Below, in pieces: positions 1 to 10,837 of a DNA stretch of 64,000 nt. Made by a program: the position numbers and the translations under genes. The stretch covers positions 23,811-87,810 of the forward strand of contig NMRB01002077.1 in assembly GCA_002633025.1 (NCBI GenBank). Reading direction: 5' to 3'. The notes below the pieces were generated by a model. That model saw only the letters and a program-made list of their open reading frames with translations, was not told the origin of the DNA and searched no databases. This DNA is from Notospermus geniculatus. Lineage: Eukaryota; Nemertea; Pilidiophora; Heteronemertea; Lineidae. The first letter of the stretch is position 1; each line of letters starts with the position of its first letter.

Positions 1-182
1 CCAGGTAATCAAGACGATAAAGTGAAATCCACACCGACCCCACTCTATCTCCTGTGTTATAACAGTGTATTCACGTACATTTGAAAGTGGGGTCGGGAGC
101 AGCATCGAGAACATGGGGTTGGTGCGACATGTGAAAGTGTGTGACTTTATCCGTTCTAATGCAGAAAAACACGAAAAAATAT

Positions 183-351
183 AAGCCGTGGTTACACTAC
201 ATAAAATCCCCGGGTTTTTTGCGGTCACACCTATGAATTGCTGGGCTTCAAGAAACCCGTGTCTGAAAAACACGGGTTTCTGGAACACGGCAAGCTCGCC
301 GTGCTTTTCGAAATCCCCGTGTCTCATTAGTTCTTTAGCACGGCTACAGAT
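183..351. mobile_element. MITE with ACACGGG words
   Basis: The left end, AAGCCGTGGTTACACTAC, resembles the element at 4738-4944. The interior repeats CCCGTGT / ACACGGG in both orientations, including a hairpin around 258-286. The right end has a short inverted AGCCGTG match near 345-351. The limits are approximate. Confidence 0.45.
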
Positions 352-449
352 GGCGGAGCCATTAAGTGACGTCGTTTTCGCGCCTCCAACAATGTGGGCC
401 AATAGAGAAATGACTGAAGAGTCAGTGCATGCAGTGCAACTGTCGCCGC

Positions 450-705
450 GGGTATGTGATAAACCTTGGAAACAGTGAAACCTTGGAAAGAGTGGGAAAA
501 CCTTGGAACGAGTGTACGCAGTGCCATTAGATATTTCACTTTTTAGTCCTAGCCAATAAGCCTGGTATCCAGATTGGGAATGCTGGTATGCAGTGACACA
601 TGTCAGCATGGTCAGATGCCAAACTAAATTAGGCCACCATCTTTTGTGGTCGACTGCCTCAGCCTCCATGCTGATGCAGACAACACTGGTAGTTAGCAGA
701 CGACA
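450..705. repeat. Dispersed repeat with CCTTGGAA reiterations (copy 1)
   Basis: It begins GTATGTGATAAACCTTGG and holds three AACCTTGGAA words spaced about 20 bp apart. The whole segment is closely repeated at about 7096-7365, with small indels. The second copy has an inverted partner of its left end near 7740-7808, so the family probably has TIRs. Here only the left part is present. Short frames across it are not convincing genes. Confidence 0.65.
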
Positions 706-939
706 AGATACTGGCATCAACAAATTTATTCTCCAGTGTCAACACCATAATGATATTGATATATCAAATTTGATATTTTGACATATCGGGAGATCTGCCA
801 CAGTAAGCGACTTCAAACTGGTATCACAACATCATTGCTCATCCACGGATGTTATTGCAACTGAAATTTTCAGTTTGCACCTGCTCGGTCGCATATTTGC
901 TGATATCGTGGTGAGATTTGATATTTAAATTTGATAACA

Positions 940-1760
940 TGACATAAGTCAGAATCTGGTGATGGTAGAAACTTAAAACCTTCACCTACACCTAGGTTAT
1001 CAAGGATGAGCTTTCAGATTACGCAATGACCTTGAAGGTCAGAGGTCAAGGTCCAGGTCAAACAGTTCTTAAGTGCAAATCTCCTCGGAATTTCAGGAAA
1101 AAAACGAATTAGAAGTCTGAATTAACCATCCCCGATAGGTTTAATCAGGGATCCTGTTCCAGTTATGCAATACTTCTCAAGGTCAGAGGTCAAGGTCACA
1201 GCCAACCATCACAAATAACATGAGACAGAACCTGGTGATGGTGGAAGCCTAAAACCTTCATCTACACCTAGTTTATCAAGGATGAGCTTTCAGATTACGC
1301 AATGACCTTAAGGTCAGAGGTCAAGGTCAAGGTCAAACGGTTCTAAATTTGCTCAGAATTTCAGTAGAAAACTAATTAGAAGCCCGAATCAACCATAAGT
1401 TTAATCAACGATGCCTGTTCCACTTACGCAATAATTCTCAAGGTCAGAGGTCAAGGTCACAGTCAGCTGTCATATATAACATTGTCAGAACCTGGTGATG
1501 GTAGAATCCTAAACCTTCACCTATACACCTATAGTTTAACAAGGACGACCTTTCGGATTACGCAAGACCTTTAAGGTCAGAGGTCAAGGTGATGGCCAGA
1601 CAGTTATAAAATGCAAATCTACTCAGTATTTCAGGGGAAAACTAATTAGAAGCCTGCATTAACCATCCCCTATTGGTTTAATCAAGGACCTCTGTTCCAG
1701 TTACGCAATACTTCTCAAGGTCAGAGATCAATCTCACAGAAAACTAGCTCTAGAGTAGTC
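940..1760. repeat. Dimeric tandem repeat, ~135 bp monomer, each with a DR1 AGGTCA site
   Basis: Three ~265-276 bp units repeat (anchor ACGCAATGACC-like at 1021, 1297, 1560). Each unit holds two AGGTCAGAGGTCA direct repeats, at 1036, 1180, 1311, 1441, 1574 and 1718 (the last is degenerate). Spacing is 130-144 bp, so the basic monomer is about 135 bp. Most sites continue as AAGGTCA, an extended nuclear-receptor half-site. A related copy lies near 47870-48040. I see no coding content. Confidence 0.75.
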
Positions 1761-1872
1761 ATCGGAAACCATTGACATCGCTCCGATGTCCTTCTCTTGT
1801 TGAAATACGTGTTGAGTTCGATGTGATTTTTTTTGCAGTACATGTACATGGACTGTACTTTTCCAACCAATG

Positions 1873-2538
1873 TCATTCCAGGAAAACTGATTCGTCGTCA
1901 TCCTCAGCCACGATAATGTGCCTGTTGTGGAGGTTGAAACAGTTATTGTCAGTTTGACATGGTCCGCATGCAGTGGTAGACGGCAACCCGTAAAGGGCGG
2001 TTTACACTAGGTTGCACCAAGTTGCAAGTTGCAGCAACTTGCAACTTGTTGCAAACTACATGGGACGGTTTACACACAGAAAAATCGATGCAACATCCAG
2101 CGTGATCGAGTTGCAACAAGTTGCATGCCCGTTTACACATGCAACTTTTAGGAAACTTTTTGGTCTCATCAGGTTTTTGCAACAAGTTGCACGAAGTTGC
2201 ATATGAAAAGTTGCATGTGTAAACGGGCCTTAACTGGTGCAGCTGCAACGCGCCGTTCCACAGCCAGTCGTACAATTGCAGCGAAACATTTTTAGTAGTT
2301 CCTTGGGAGCTGGGTCTGTGTCCATGGTTTTGGGAATAAACTCGCCATCTGCCAAGATCCAACCCCATCGTTCAGGGTCCAAGCCAGGTCCGTTGGTCCA
2401 CACCATTGTTTGTAAGTATGCCCTCAAATGGTGATACTTCGTGGCTGATTCAGTAGGTGGCAGTCGTTCCGGCGTCACGAAGGATTTGGCAGAGGCGACC
2501 TTCTTGTTGAGCACTGAGGCGATTTCGGCATAATTCAT
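1873..2538 (-). pseudogene. 3' end of a FEN1/XPG-like family gene, split by a MITE
   Basis: Reading down the minus strand from 2538, the frame gives an LPPT motif, RAYLQTMVW, LDPERWGW, a PAP motif and then a cysteine-rich tail (CNCTTGCGTARCSC). This is the same C-terminal module as the loci at 18.3 kb and 54.4 kb. The frame stops at 2230, exactly where a 237-bp MITE begins. Across the MITE, counting one copy of the TAA duplication, the frame resumes at 1993 with four more cysteines and an acidic tail, and ends at a stop at 1873-1875. The insertion therefore broke a previously open tail. The upstream nuclease motifs are not found on this side, so this is a fragment or a last exon. Confidence 0.7.
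1994..2230. mobile_element. GTTGCA-word MITE, TAA target duplication
   Basis: The ends are AGGGCGGTTTACAC and, inverted, AGGCCCGTTTACAC. TAA flanks both sides (1991-1993 and 2231-2233). The interior is dominated by GTTGCA and its complement TGCAAC, mostly arranged in inverted pairs. Size and TWA duplication suit a PIF/Harbinger-type non-autonomous element, but no transposase is present to prove it. It interrupts the reading frame of the flanking gene fragment. Confidence 0.8.
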
Positions 2539-3582
2539 CTTTAGATCCGAGTTTCAGTCTCTAAAATCTACAAGCCTCTGGGCGGGGAAAATCGTACGGG
2601 GCCCGGGGTATTGTGACCTGGGTTGAACGAAGTGGGGTTTTTACAGGTGTAGAGCGAATTTACATGACATGTCTTGTGAAACCGTAAAAGAATTCCCCAC
2701 GTCCCTGTGAAAACCGCACCGATCGCCGCAGATTGCGGCGGAATCCGCTGTTGCGGAAACGGGGCTTCGACATACATATTCTTATGCCCGATCATTGAAT
2801 GGTGATTTTGTTCAACCGGGGATGTTAAATAGGGATGAGAGGGGCCTGTTTTCACACACTTGTTGTGGTGATGTTTAGGGACGGCAAATACTACTTTGTA
2901 GTTCGTGCGCGACTGGCTGTTGACATTATTCTTTATGGGAATTAAGACAAAAATACATCATGAAGTCATCTGCAGAGTTCTGCGGGTAACACAGCAGAGA
3001 CTGGGGAATCTTTACTGCAGCAAATAGCCTAGGCCTAGACCCAGTAATTTGTGGGAAAACTGAAGCCCTACCCCCATCATGCCCGGGGAGATTACGGACA
3101 CTTTTTATCGTATCAGCATACATATACATGTATCTGAAGGGGGGAACCAACGTTTTGTCATGAACAACGATTTTGCGGAATGGTCAGGCCGTAAGCCTAC
3201 CAATTTTCCACGGCACACATTTTTAGAATGCAACTTTTCCTGAGTCGGCCTAAAATTCCAAGAAATTTCTTTGAACCCTAATCTGAATATGTAGACGTTT
3301 GTCGAAAATCATGTTCCTTCTCTTCATGTGTCTATTCTTTTCATTATCATGACATGCAATAAAACATTGGGCTATGAAATCAGAAATCCAAAAGTGGAAC
3401 GTGTCTAGGCCTATAAAACGATTTATTCCTGTATTTGCAAGTGGGAAACTTCATTAACTTTAACTTACTGTGAAGTTACCATGCATATCTTCTTTAAAAT
3501 CTTCCGTCTCTCGGTAACTTGCGAAAAATCAAATTGAAAATAGCTACGGGAAAAGGCGGGAAGTGCGCTTTCCGTGCATGTG
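2539..3582. other. Stretch without recognised gene
   Basis: I see only a short GC-rich palindromic segment near 2700-2765 (GATCGCCGCAGATTGCGGCG), similar to the text at 56030-56100. It is probably a MITE remnant. The rest shows no convincing coding or repeat structure. Confidence 0.4.
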
Positions 3583-3750
3583 ATGGCGGATTTATCCGGA
3601 TCAGACGCACAATTGCAGCAACAAGCAACGGCACTAAAAGCAGACGTCACATATATGACGTCATCAACTTACGTCACGATGAAGCCATTTTCATGGATGC
3701 GACCAGACGAAAGCTTGACTATCATTTACTTGAGAAAATCCATATATTGA
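3583..3750 (+). CDS. Possible first exon or short ORF beginning ATGGCGGAT
   Basis: An ATG in the context gtgATGGCGG opens 55 codons that start MADLSGSDAQLQQQATALK and end at TGA 3748-3750. The first 20 codons look protein-like (Gln-rich, amphipathic); the rest does not. A palindromic CRE-type TGACGTCA lies at about 3657-3664, inside the frame. No good donor site follows the protein-like part, so this may be an exon fragment carried by a repeat. The product is not recognised. Confidence 0.2.
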   Translation: MADLSGSDAQLQQQATALKADVTYMTSSTYVTMKPFSWMRPDESLTIIYLRKSIY

Positions 3751-4737
3751 TGGAGATAATAAAAATCACTAAATTTGAAGAAAAAACCATTGCCATGGAA
3801 ACCAAATGTAGAGAAACTAAGCGATACACGGAACAATGCGTGTTGGCTGATGTGTATGCTTATCCAAAAAAATCAGGAGAAGATGATCAAAATTGACGAA
3901 AATATAGCAAAAAAACCTTTTTCAATGAAAAACAGGCGTGGTTGCTATGGCAACGTTTTATTCGACTTTCCGGTGGTGCGATTTTTTGCGATTTTTGATA
4001 TGTTGTTAACCACATTCAATACTACAAGAAATCATCAAAAAACCTTTTGTTGCAATTTGTTCCAGCTTCGACAGTTTTTTTTTTCGTATATTCACCCGAC
4101 TAGAATACAAAATGGCGATTTCGTAGTCAGAGAAGGACACCCGTGTGTGTATTTTTTTCGTGCTTTCCTGCATTAGAACGGATAAAGTCACACGCTTTCA
4201 CATATTGAAAGGTAGGTTACTTTCATTACTTGGTCTAATTAGTTTTATCGAGCCGTGTGGTTGACCTGCTAGGCCTTTTCAATTGATCTTGGCCTCGCCC
4301 TTCTATGTCCGTGCATTCCAACAACGTTTGCGTATGGAAAATTCCGGTCAGCTCCCAGTCCGAATGTACTGAAAGTTCAATTATTATTTCCGTAATGCCT
4401 GCGTATAGCCTATTTCTCGTTTTGTCCTAACCGCCAATGTTCATTTTGTTTTGTTTGCAGTGATTGTGATTTGGAACATGGCGGATGGGCACTTGTTTGA
4501 CATATACGCCGCGCGTTGGCGCGGCTTATTTTTTAAAACCTCCCGTGTGCTGCTTTAACGAACTAGTTCAGCTTTAAGCGAACTAAACTCCATTGGCGCA
4601 AAGAGGCCTAATTTTGGACATCTAAGAGGAGTTCCAGGACATATTCTCCTGACAAAAGGCAACAACCGCTTACCTAATCTGCTAATAATGGGCCTTTAGA
4701 ATTGCTCTGACTCACTTGCCAATTCACCAAATAAACA

Positions 4738-4944
4738 GCTACCTAGGTTACACTACATAAAATTCCGGGTTAAGCCCGTGCTCAGCCCGGACTTTTTGCG
4801 TTTACACCTGTGAATCGCCGTGTCTAAATAAAGCCCGGGCTTTTCGTCCCATACATGCCGCATACATTCTCAAAAAGCCCGGGCTTATTTCAGACCCGGC
4901 CTTCAAAAAGTCCGGGGTTTTTCAGACAGGTGTAACCACGGCTA
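4738..4944. mobile_element. MITE with AAGCCCGGG words
   Basis: The ends GGTTACACTACATAAAAT and, inverted, GCCGTGGTTACACC match those of the 183-351 element. The interior repeats AAGCCCGGGCTT palindromes and AAAGTCCGGG. No coding content. Confidence 0.6.
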
Positions 4945-5803
4945 ATGATGCAACAAATTCAGAGGTTCATGAGTTTCATTCATGCGAACTTATGTTACCT
5001 CATCACTGGGAGCTTTAAAAATATGATGCAACAAAGTCAAAGAACATATCTAACCTAGGCTCATACATCTTGCTATGCAAAAGACATCGGAGGCACATAG
5101 GCCTCTGTACATTCATCGTGAGCTAGAAAGTGGAACTGCTAGAACCGCAGCTTTCTGCACAACTTCGAATACTTTTTACAAACTCTCTCCAAACTCTATC
5201 TTTGTTGGACAAATTTAGCAATATCGCAAAATACTGCCCTCGGCAGGGAATGTAACCTTACTTTACATGTTTGTTTGAATGTGATAACTTTATTGCCCGT
5301 TCAAAAAATGAATTCAATTGTCCTTTTACAACTTTTTGAAACTGAGTTTCTTACTGTAAAACAAAAGAGGGTTGCATGACATTATACTGATTGATATTGC
5401 GGGTCCCTATTAAACATAAATCAAGGTTGGAGGAGTGAATTTTGCACCACGGATCTGTAAACATGAAAACTTGACACCCACTTTTCATGGCTGTGACTCG
5501 GTGCGTTTACTTCGCCAAAGCCTTTACCTGCAGCCATGGGTAAATATTGGGGACATGCTCACACAGGAACGGGTTAAATTTACCCGTGGGTCACGTACAA
5601 ATAAACCATGCTTCATAATCATTGCTGCATCTCACACCTTTGAATCGCACCTAGTATGGAAAAAATGGTGTTTCCTGCAGGCTATCAATAATTACTGCAT
5701 GATACTGTTCGGATAATTTGGCAGCAATTATTTGCCGAGGATATCAATTTTCTAATTGACTGAACTAACTATGTGTTTACCAGCACACGTTGCAATGAGA
5801 ATA
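4945..5803. other. Stretch without recognised gene
   Basis: AT-rich single-copy-looking DNA. Short frames exist, but none has a credible start, splice sites or protein-like composition. Confidence 0.4.
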
Positions 5804-6025
5804 TACAGTAAACTCGAGTTTAAACCACCGGTTCATTATGTTCATAAACACACCCAAAGTAGGGTCAGTTTCACCCTAGGCCTTAAGCAACTATTCATTC
5901 CATCACGGGTTGTGATCGTACAAGCAATTCCAGCAATTCAGCGTAATAGTTGTTATGTTTTATTCACTCCCATTTCGATTGTGGCTGTGCTTACGAACCG
6001 GTGGTTTAAACTCGAGTTTACTGTA
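5804..6025. mobile_element. 222-bp MITE with perfect 31-bp TIRs, TA-flanked
   Basis: The left end TACAGTAAACTCGAGTTT at 5804 matches the inverted right end at 5995-6025 over 31 bases without mismatch. TA at both ends and a CAGTAAAC start fit a Tc1/mariner-type (pogo/Tigger) non-autonomous element. The perfect TIRs suggest recent movement. Confidence 0.85.
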
Positions 6026-6439
6026 CTCTAGTTTCGTGTTTTTAACACACCAGTCAGATATGCAAGGCGGGCACTGAACGCGCCGCCCCCGCAATAGGTA
6101 CACAAAGGGTCTTTCAGTTCATTCACCATGGATGACCAAACGCTGGTCCGCATGGTGTCTGCACCGCTCGAGACGTCTAGGCCTTTTCGGGCTATCTAGT
6201 CCACGTGGTCAATTTCATTCAAATCCTACTGACGGCCGAACGCCGCAAGGATAAATACCAAACCACACGACATTCATAGTCTGATCAGTTACAACATTCT
6301 ATTCAACTAAATTCAATCCTCCCCGCCCTGTCTCCGCCTTGGCCTTTTACTCCAAGAGGCCTATTGTCATATTACGTATTACGATGGAGGCGGTCTCACC
6401 ACCTTGTAATGAAGGTGTGTTAAAAACACGAAACTAGAG
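6026..6439. mobile_element. 414-bp MITE abutting the previous one, TA-flanked
   Basis: CTCTAGTTTCGTGTTTTTAA at 6026 is matched, inverted, at about 6413-6439. TA precedes and follows the element. The left TA is the right TA of the 5804-6025 element, so two TA-targeting elements sit back to back. The interior is GC-richer and non-coding. Confidence 0.75.
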
Positions 6440-6944
6440 TAAGTTCAATGGAAGGACGACCTACGCATGCGGTCATGAACCCTTTGTGAAGCCACTGTTC
6501 GCCGGCGTGTCGTAAACCGTATACCTCTATGTTATTGCAGGCTGATGCCCCTGTACATTGACGCCACACGGTATTTTGGCACTTTTTGAAGGGCGCCCTC
6601 ATAGTGGAAATTTAACAAGATTGCTTCCATGAGCGGTTCACATAATGCTATACTATTCGGAGGTCTCGCCATCCGCGTATAGAAGGAATCGTGCATGTTC
6701 CATTTTTCTGTCTGCCGGTGGTGTTGCACGAGTCCAATTGTGAGTATCTGCATTCTTATATTGCCTTTTCATTGTAAATGGAAAATATACTTTCAACAAG
6801 TGAAATCGAATGTGACCACTTGCACTTATTTACATGGTCAATGACAAAAAATCTTCTCCAGAAATCATAGATGATTACAATTTTCCATTGTTATTACGAG
6901 GCAGCGTAGGTTTATTCAGTGTATGGAAATTTTGGTAAGACATC

Positions 6945-7060
6945 CTCATGTATACTCATGGCCAAAAATAAATGAACAACAGTTTTTCTTGAACATCTCC
7001 AAACCAACGGAGTAGAGAAAGTTGATACGAATATATATGGTAGGTTCATTTCCATTAGAC
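6945..7060 (+). mobile_element. Left-end fragment of a dispersed Tc1-like repeat
   Basis: The text ACTCATGGCCAAAAATAAAT and the following ~90 bp recur at 49505 and 59383, where the copies are longer. Only the left end is kept here. A right-part copy in the other orientation is at 11577-11755. Confidence 0.6.
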
Positions 7061-7070
7061 TTCCTTTACA

Positions 7071-7901
7071 TAGAAGTATACGGTATAGGAAAACGGTATG
7101 TGATAAACCTTGGAAACAGTGAAACCTTGGAAAGAGTGGGGAAACCTTGGAACGAGTGTGCGCAGTGCCATTAGATATTTCACTTTTTAGTCCTAGCCAA
7201 TAATAAATTAAGCCTGTTGTCCAGATTGGGAATGCTGGTATCAGTGACACATGTCAGATGCCAAACTAAATTAGGCCATCCTTGGAAGAAAAACAATCTA
7301 TAAGCCACCATCTTTTGAGGTCGACCGCCTCAGCCTCCATGCAGACAACTGGTAGTTAGCAAACGATGGATTTGTCAGTCTGACATTTCTGTTTTCCTTT
7401 GCATTTCATCATGAATAAGGCCTCTTGATATGATTATGATTGCATTTCTACAGTAAAAGGGCAATGTTGAATTCTTGTCAAAAGTACATGTACATGTACC
7501 TCGGAGCTTTTCCATCACTGAACAGTGCCAGTGGATTAAGACCTGAACATGAGGCCTTTGCATGGGGCGAGGTAAGAAATTGGGTTACTGGAAACATGGA
7601 ATCCAGACCAACCAGATTGGTGTCGTCTGGCATTTTTCATTTTCATTATTTAGGGATGCATTCAAACTGCTAATTTACAAACATGACAGTACGATTAATC
7701 AGCTTGAATTCTTATTGATATATTTTAGCGTTTTTAGCAATTTTGCCAGTGTTTCCAAGGTTTCTGACTGTTTTCAAGGTTTCACTGTTTCCAAGGTTTA
7801 TCACATACCATACGAAAACGCCGGTTAACAAAGGCTTCAAATGGATTCAAGACCGTGAAGCCATTGTTAACCGGCGTTTTCGTATACCGTATACTTCTAT
7901 G
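7071..7901. mobile_element. Palindromic MITE with an inserted CCTTGGAA-type element
   Basis: The outer ends TAGAAGTATACGGTATA match, inverted, at about 7885-7901. The right part (7808-7901) is a near-perfect palindrome built on ACGCCGGTTAAC. Between them, about 7096-7808, lies a second element with inverted ends GTATGTGATAAACCTTGG / inverse. It is the fuller relative of the repeat at 450-705. This is a nested composite with no gene. Confidence 0.6.
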
Positions 7902-9074
7902 TCATGAAAGCCTAACAGGCTGCGTCAGTTAATTGGATTCATGGCAGTTGACCACTTCACAACCTGTTGGCAGCCTGTCAATCTATAAACTTCAATGGCC
8001 ATTGGTTTTTATTCACCAGCATGACCATTGCGTTCAAGGGACTCTGTCAAAGGTGATGCAGGTATGGGCAACGTAATTTTGATAAAAGTGCCCCAAAATC
8101 ACATTTCTTCACAGAGTACCGTAAACTGGGGTGACTTTGAAAGGATTGTAAATTTCACCAGAATTCCTGGATTTATCATCGAGCATAGATGTCCAACACC
8201 CATTGTTCTGAGAGGGCTCCAGCGTCCAGAATCCGTATGTATTGTGAATTCTTTCATCACAGTGGCCGTTGCAGAAAAAACACCAGAAAACTGACCTTTC
8301 AAAGTCACCCCTAGATTGGGTTGACTTTGAAAGGTGTTACGACTTTTAAAAAAATATTCAACAAACTGCAGTTAACACGACATAACTCAAAAATATATTG
8401 AAAAACATGAACGTGAACATTTAGAATACAACTATGTAAACCTTCTGCAATAGTTACATCTGTTATTTTTACATGATTGTGTGTCTCATGCTTAGCGGAC
8501 AGTAATAACCTTTCACAAGAATGCCAATCTGCAGCCCTTAAAATATCTACCACTCACCATGTACCCTCTTTCTTCACAGTCTCATGTCATAAGGCCTCAC
8601 CAAAGCTTACTGCAACAAGCCAAGTTCATTCTGCCCTACACTGCCCACAACAATGTTCAAATCAGTCAGTTTATGTCATAACCAGCTATGTCACAGTCTT
8701 TGAACACTGTTCCCCTTCGGCTCTCAGTTGGAATTAAACACTTCATGAGGAGTCCGCTCTCGCGTACATGCTGCAAAATCGAACCGCGCTCAGAGTTCTG
8801 ACAGTGGTAACAGGTATTAAGCCCCTGGACAAACAACCTCTGTTTCCGTGGAATCATGCTCTATTTTTAGCCAGATCCCCAGGCTGATGACTCACCTGTG
8901 GCACTGGTGATGTAACAGTAAACATGGCATTCCAGAAATAGGCTGGGGACTACTTTCCAGCCTATATAAATAGAAATACAGGTATTTGTATTGGGCGTAC
9001 AGGAAATTATGCTTGGAGATTATGTCCCGGGTTGAGTGGAATAATTTTACAGTAGTTTTAGCGCAGTGTGTCCC

Positions 9075-10837
9075 TTATGTCACAATATTCTCATTCTCTA
9101 CATACATTCTGTCCTTCACCTCAGGGTAAACAAACTTGACTTGCCCCTTACGAACATCCTTCCTCAGAAAGCGAATGAAACAAAACTCATCACCAGGGTC
9201 CTCTTCCTCATCAGACGATGTGGGTTCAGACACTTTACCAACATAGTAGAGCGTTCTGCGCATAGTGGGAAACTTGCACAGTACATAAGAATCTAGGCCT
9301 ATGTGGGGTTTTCCATGATTATTGTTCTCATCAACAACAGGACACCCTTCATTTTCAAATTCCGACTCGGAATCAGAAGTGGAGTCAGCCTCAGACTCTG
9401 ATTCATGCATTTTAACATGCTCATCGTCATCTACAGCTTCACCTGCAGGTTCACCGCCAACTGCCGATTCAGCATTCGTGGGAACTGTTTGGCCTACACC
9501 AAGATCTTCCACAGAAATACTTTTCCCTGGTTCTACAGATATTTTGGTTCGTTTCTCTTTCTGCTTGGTTTCTGTGGGGTACCTCAATCTTTCTAACAGA
9601 TCATAAACACACTCAGATACTCTAGGCGCTATGGCATCTGCATCAGTACCTGCTTTCCTCTGAGGAAGCCTGGACACGACGTGTTCTTGGTCCAATGGAA
9701 AGATGCCGCACTTACGAAAACCTGACGAAATGTTCTCGCTGTGCGGAGTTTCCTGATTACCATAAAGGTGCTCACACAGTTGTTTGAGCAACCTTGGGAA
9801 ATCCAGCTTAGACAAAGTTTGGGCCTTTTTGCCACACCGACTTTTCCAGTCATCTAGAAGCTGTCGCCATTTTTTTTTCATAGGGCCAAAGAAGGCCACA
9901 TCTAGCGGCTGCATTATATATGTGTAGAATTTTTGGGTATACACACAAATCTGATTTGATGGATAGACGATAGTTGCACAACCCAGGGTGTAAAATGGCT
10001 GGCCAAGTTATCACCTATGAGAACCTTGACCCCTGGCAGGTTCTTTACAGATGGAAGAAACTGGGTCTCAAACCAGTCGGTGAAACAGGTGGAAACGAAC
10101 CACCCACTTTTGCTCCTATTGTATCTGGTACCCTTTGGACTACCATGAACCCACTGATTCCACAGATGTTCTGCCTTGTACACAACATAGGGAGCTAGAA
10201 TATTCCCAGAAGCAGACCCACAGAACATAAGTGATGTTGAGCTCGGGGTACTTCTGTCCACGTTTGAAAATACATTTTTTCACCCCCGGGTCATCGGTTA
10301 GATTTGTCTCATCATAGTTAAATATGTTAGTTGCAGGGATATCTTTCAGAGTGTCCTTAAGATTGTCAAAAAAGTCACGGACTGTCTCTTCATCAACTCT
10401 AGCCCTCTGCCTCTTGATGTTCTGACACATTCTCTGTGATAGGTCCGCCCTGTTCCTCTTCACGAAACTGTAAGCCCATTCATGACTTGGAAGGTTATGT
10501 TTAAACCTCAGTTCTATGGACTTGATGCGATCTAAGTGGGCCTTGGCGAGGTATCTCAGATCCATCAAATCAAACGGAAAACCCCACTCGGCTACGCAAA
10601 TTATGTGGTCAACGAAAGACTGTTCTTCTTCTTTGGAGAAGGCAAATCAAACGGAAAACCCCACTCGGCTACGCAAATTATGTGGTCAACGAAAGACTGT
10701 TCTTCTTCTTTGGAGAAGGCAAACGTGCCACCAATTTTTCCGCCATGCAGGCCCTTGACTTTGTTGTTCAGTGTTCCCAATGGAATCCCATAGGTTTTGT
10801 TGGCTTCATAGAAAGTCATATTTCCAACTTTTATCAT
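9075..10837 (-). pseudogene. Tigger/pogo-like DDE_1 transposase, three frame breaks
   Basis: The predicted enzyme cuts and pastes its own element. In order: an N-terminal psq-type helix-turn-helix (YEANKTYGIPLGTLNNKVKG), a DDE core with the first Asp in NYDETN (~10300), the second in LIGDNLASH (~9985) and the third in MQPLDVAFFGPM (~9920), then an acidic Ser/Glu-rich stretch and a basic C-terminal domain. Three breaks interrupt it: a 77-bp tandem duplication at 10567-10720, a shift near 10255, and an extra TA in a TATATA run near 9922-9930. The catalytic Asp triad is intact, so decay looks recent. It is the only transposase of this kind in the window. It could act on no element here as it stands. 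Confidence 0.9.
10567..10720. repeat. 77-bp tandem duplication within the transposase
   Basis: Bases 10567-10643 are repeated without visible change at 10644-10720. Because 77 is not a multiple of three, the duplication shifts the reading frame between the helix-turn-helix and the core. Perfect identity means it is recent, or an assembly artefact. Confidence 0.95.

Larger units (their letters stand above)
129..4206. mobile_element. 4.1-kb region bounded by ~50-bp inverted repeats
   Basis: The text at 129-180 (key part GTGACTTTATCCGTTCTAAT) recurs inverted at about 4152-4206 with few mismatches, followed on both inner sides by a run of A or T. This is a terminal-inverted-repeat pair 4.1 kb apart. 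No clear target-site duplication is visible. Inside are a MITE, a DR1-site array, the split FEN1/XPG-like 3' end and a possible first exon. No transposase is seen. It may be a large non-autonomous DNA element, or two copies of one element end. Confidence 0.5.

Noticed and set aside
3657-3664. CRE palindrome TGACGTCA as a promoter
   Set aside because: The octamer is common by chance in this window (many TGACGTCA words near 25.5, 61.4 and 63.4 kb), and no supported gene start is tied to it.
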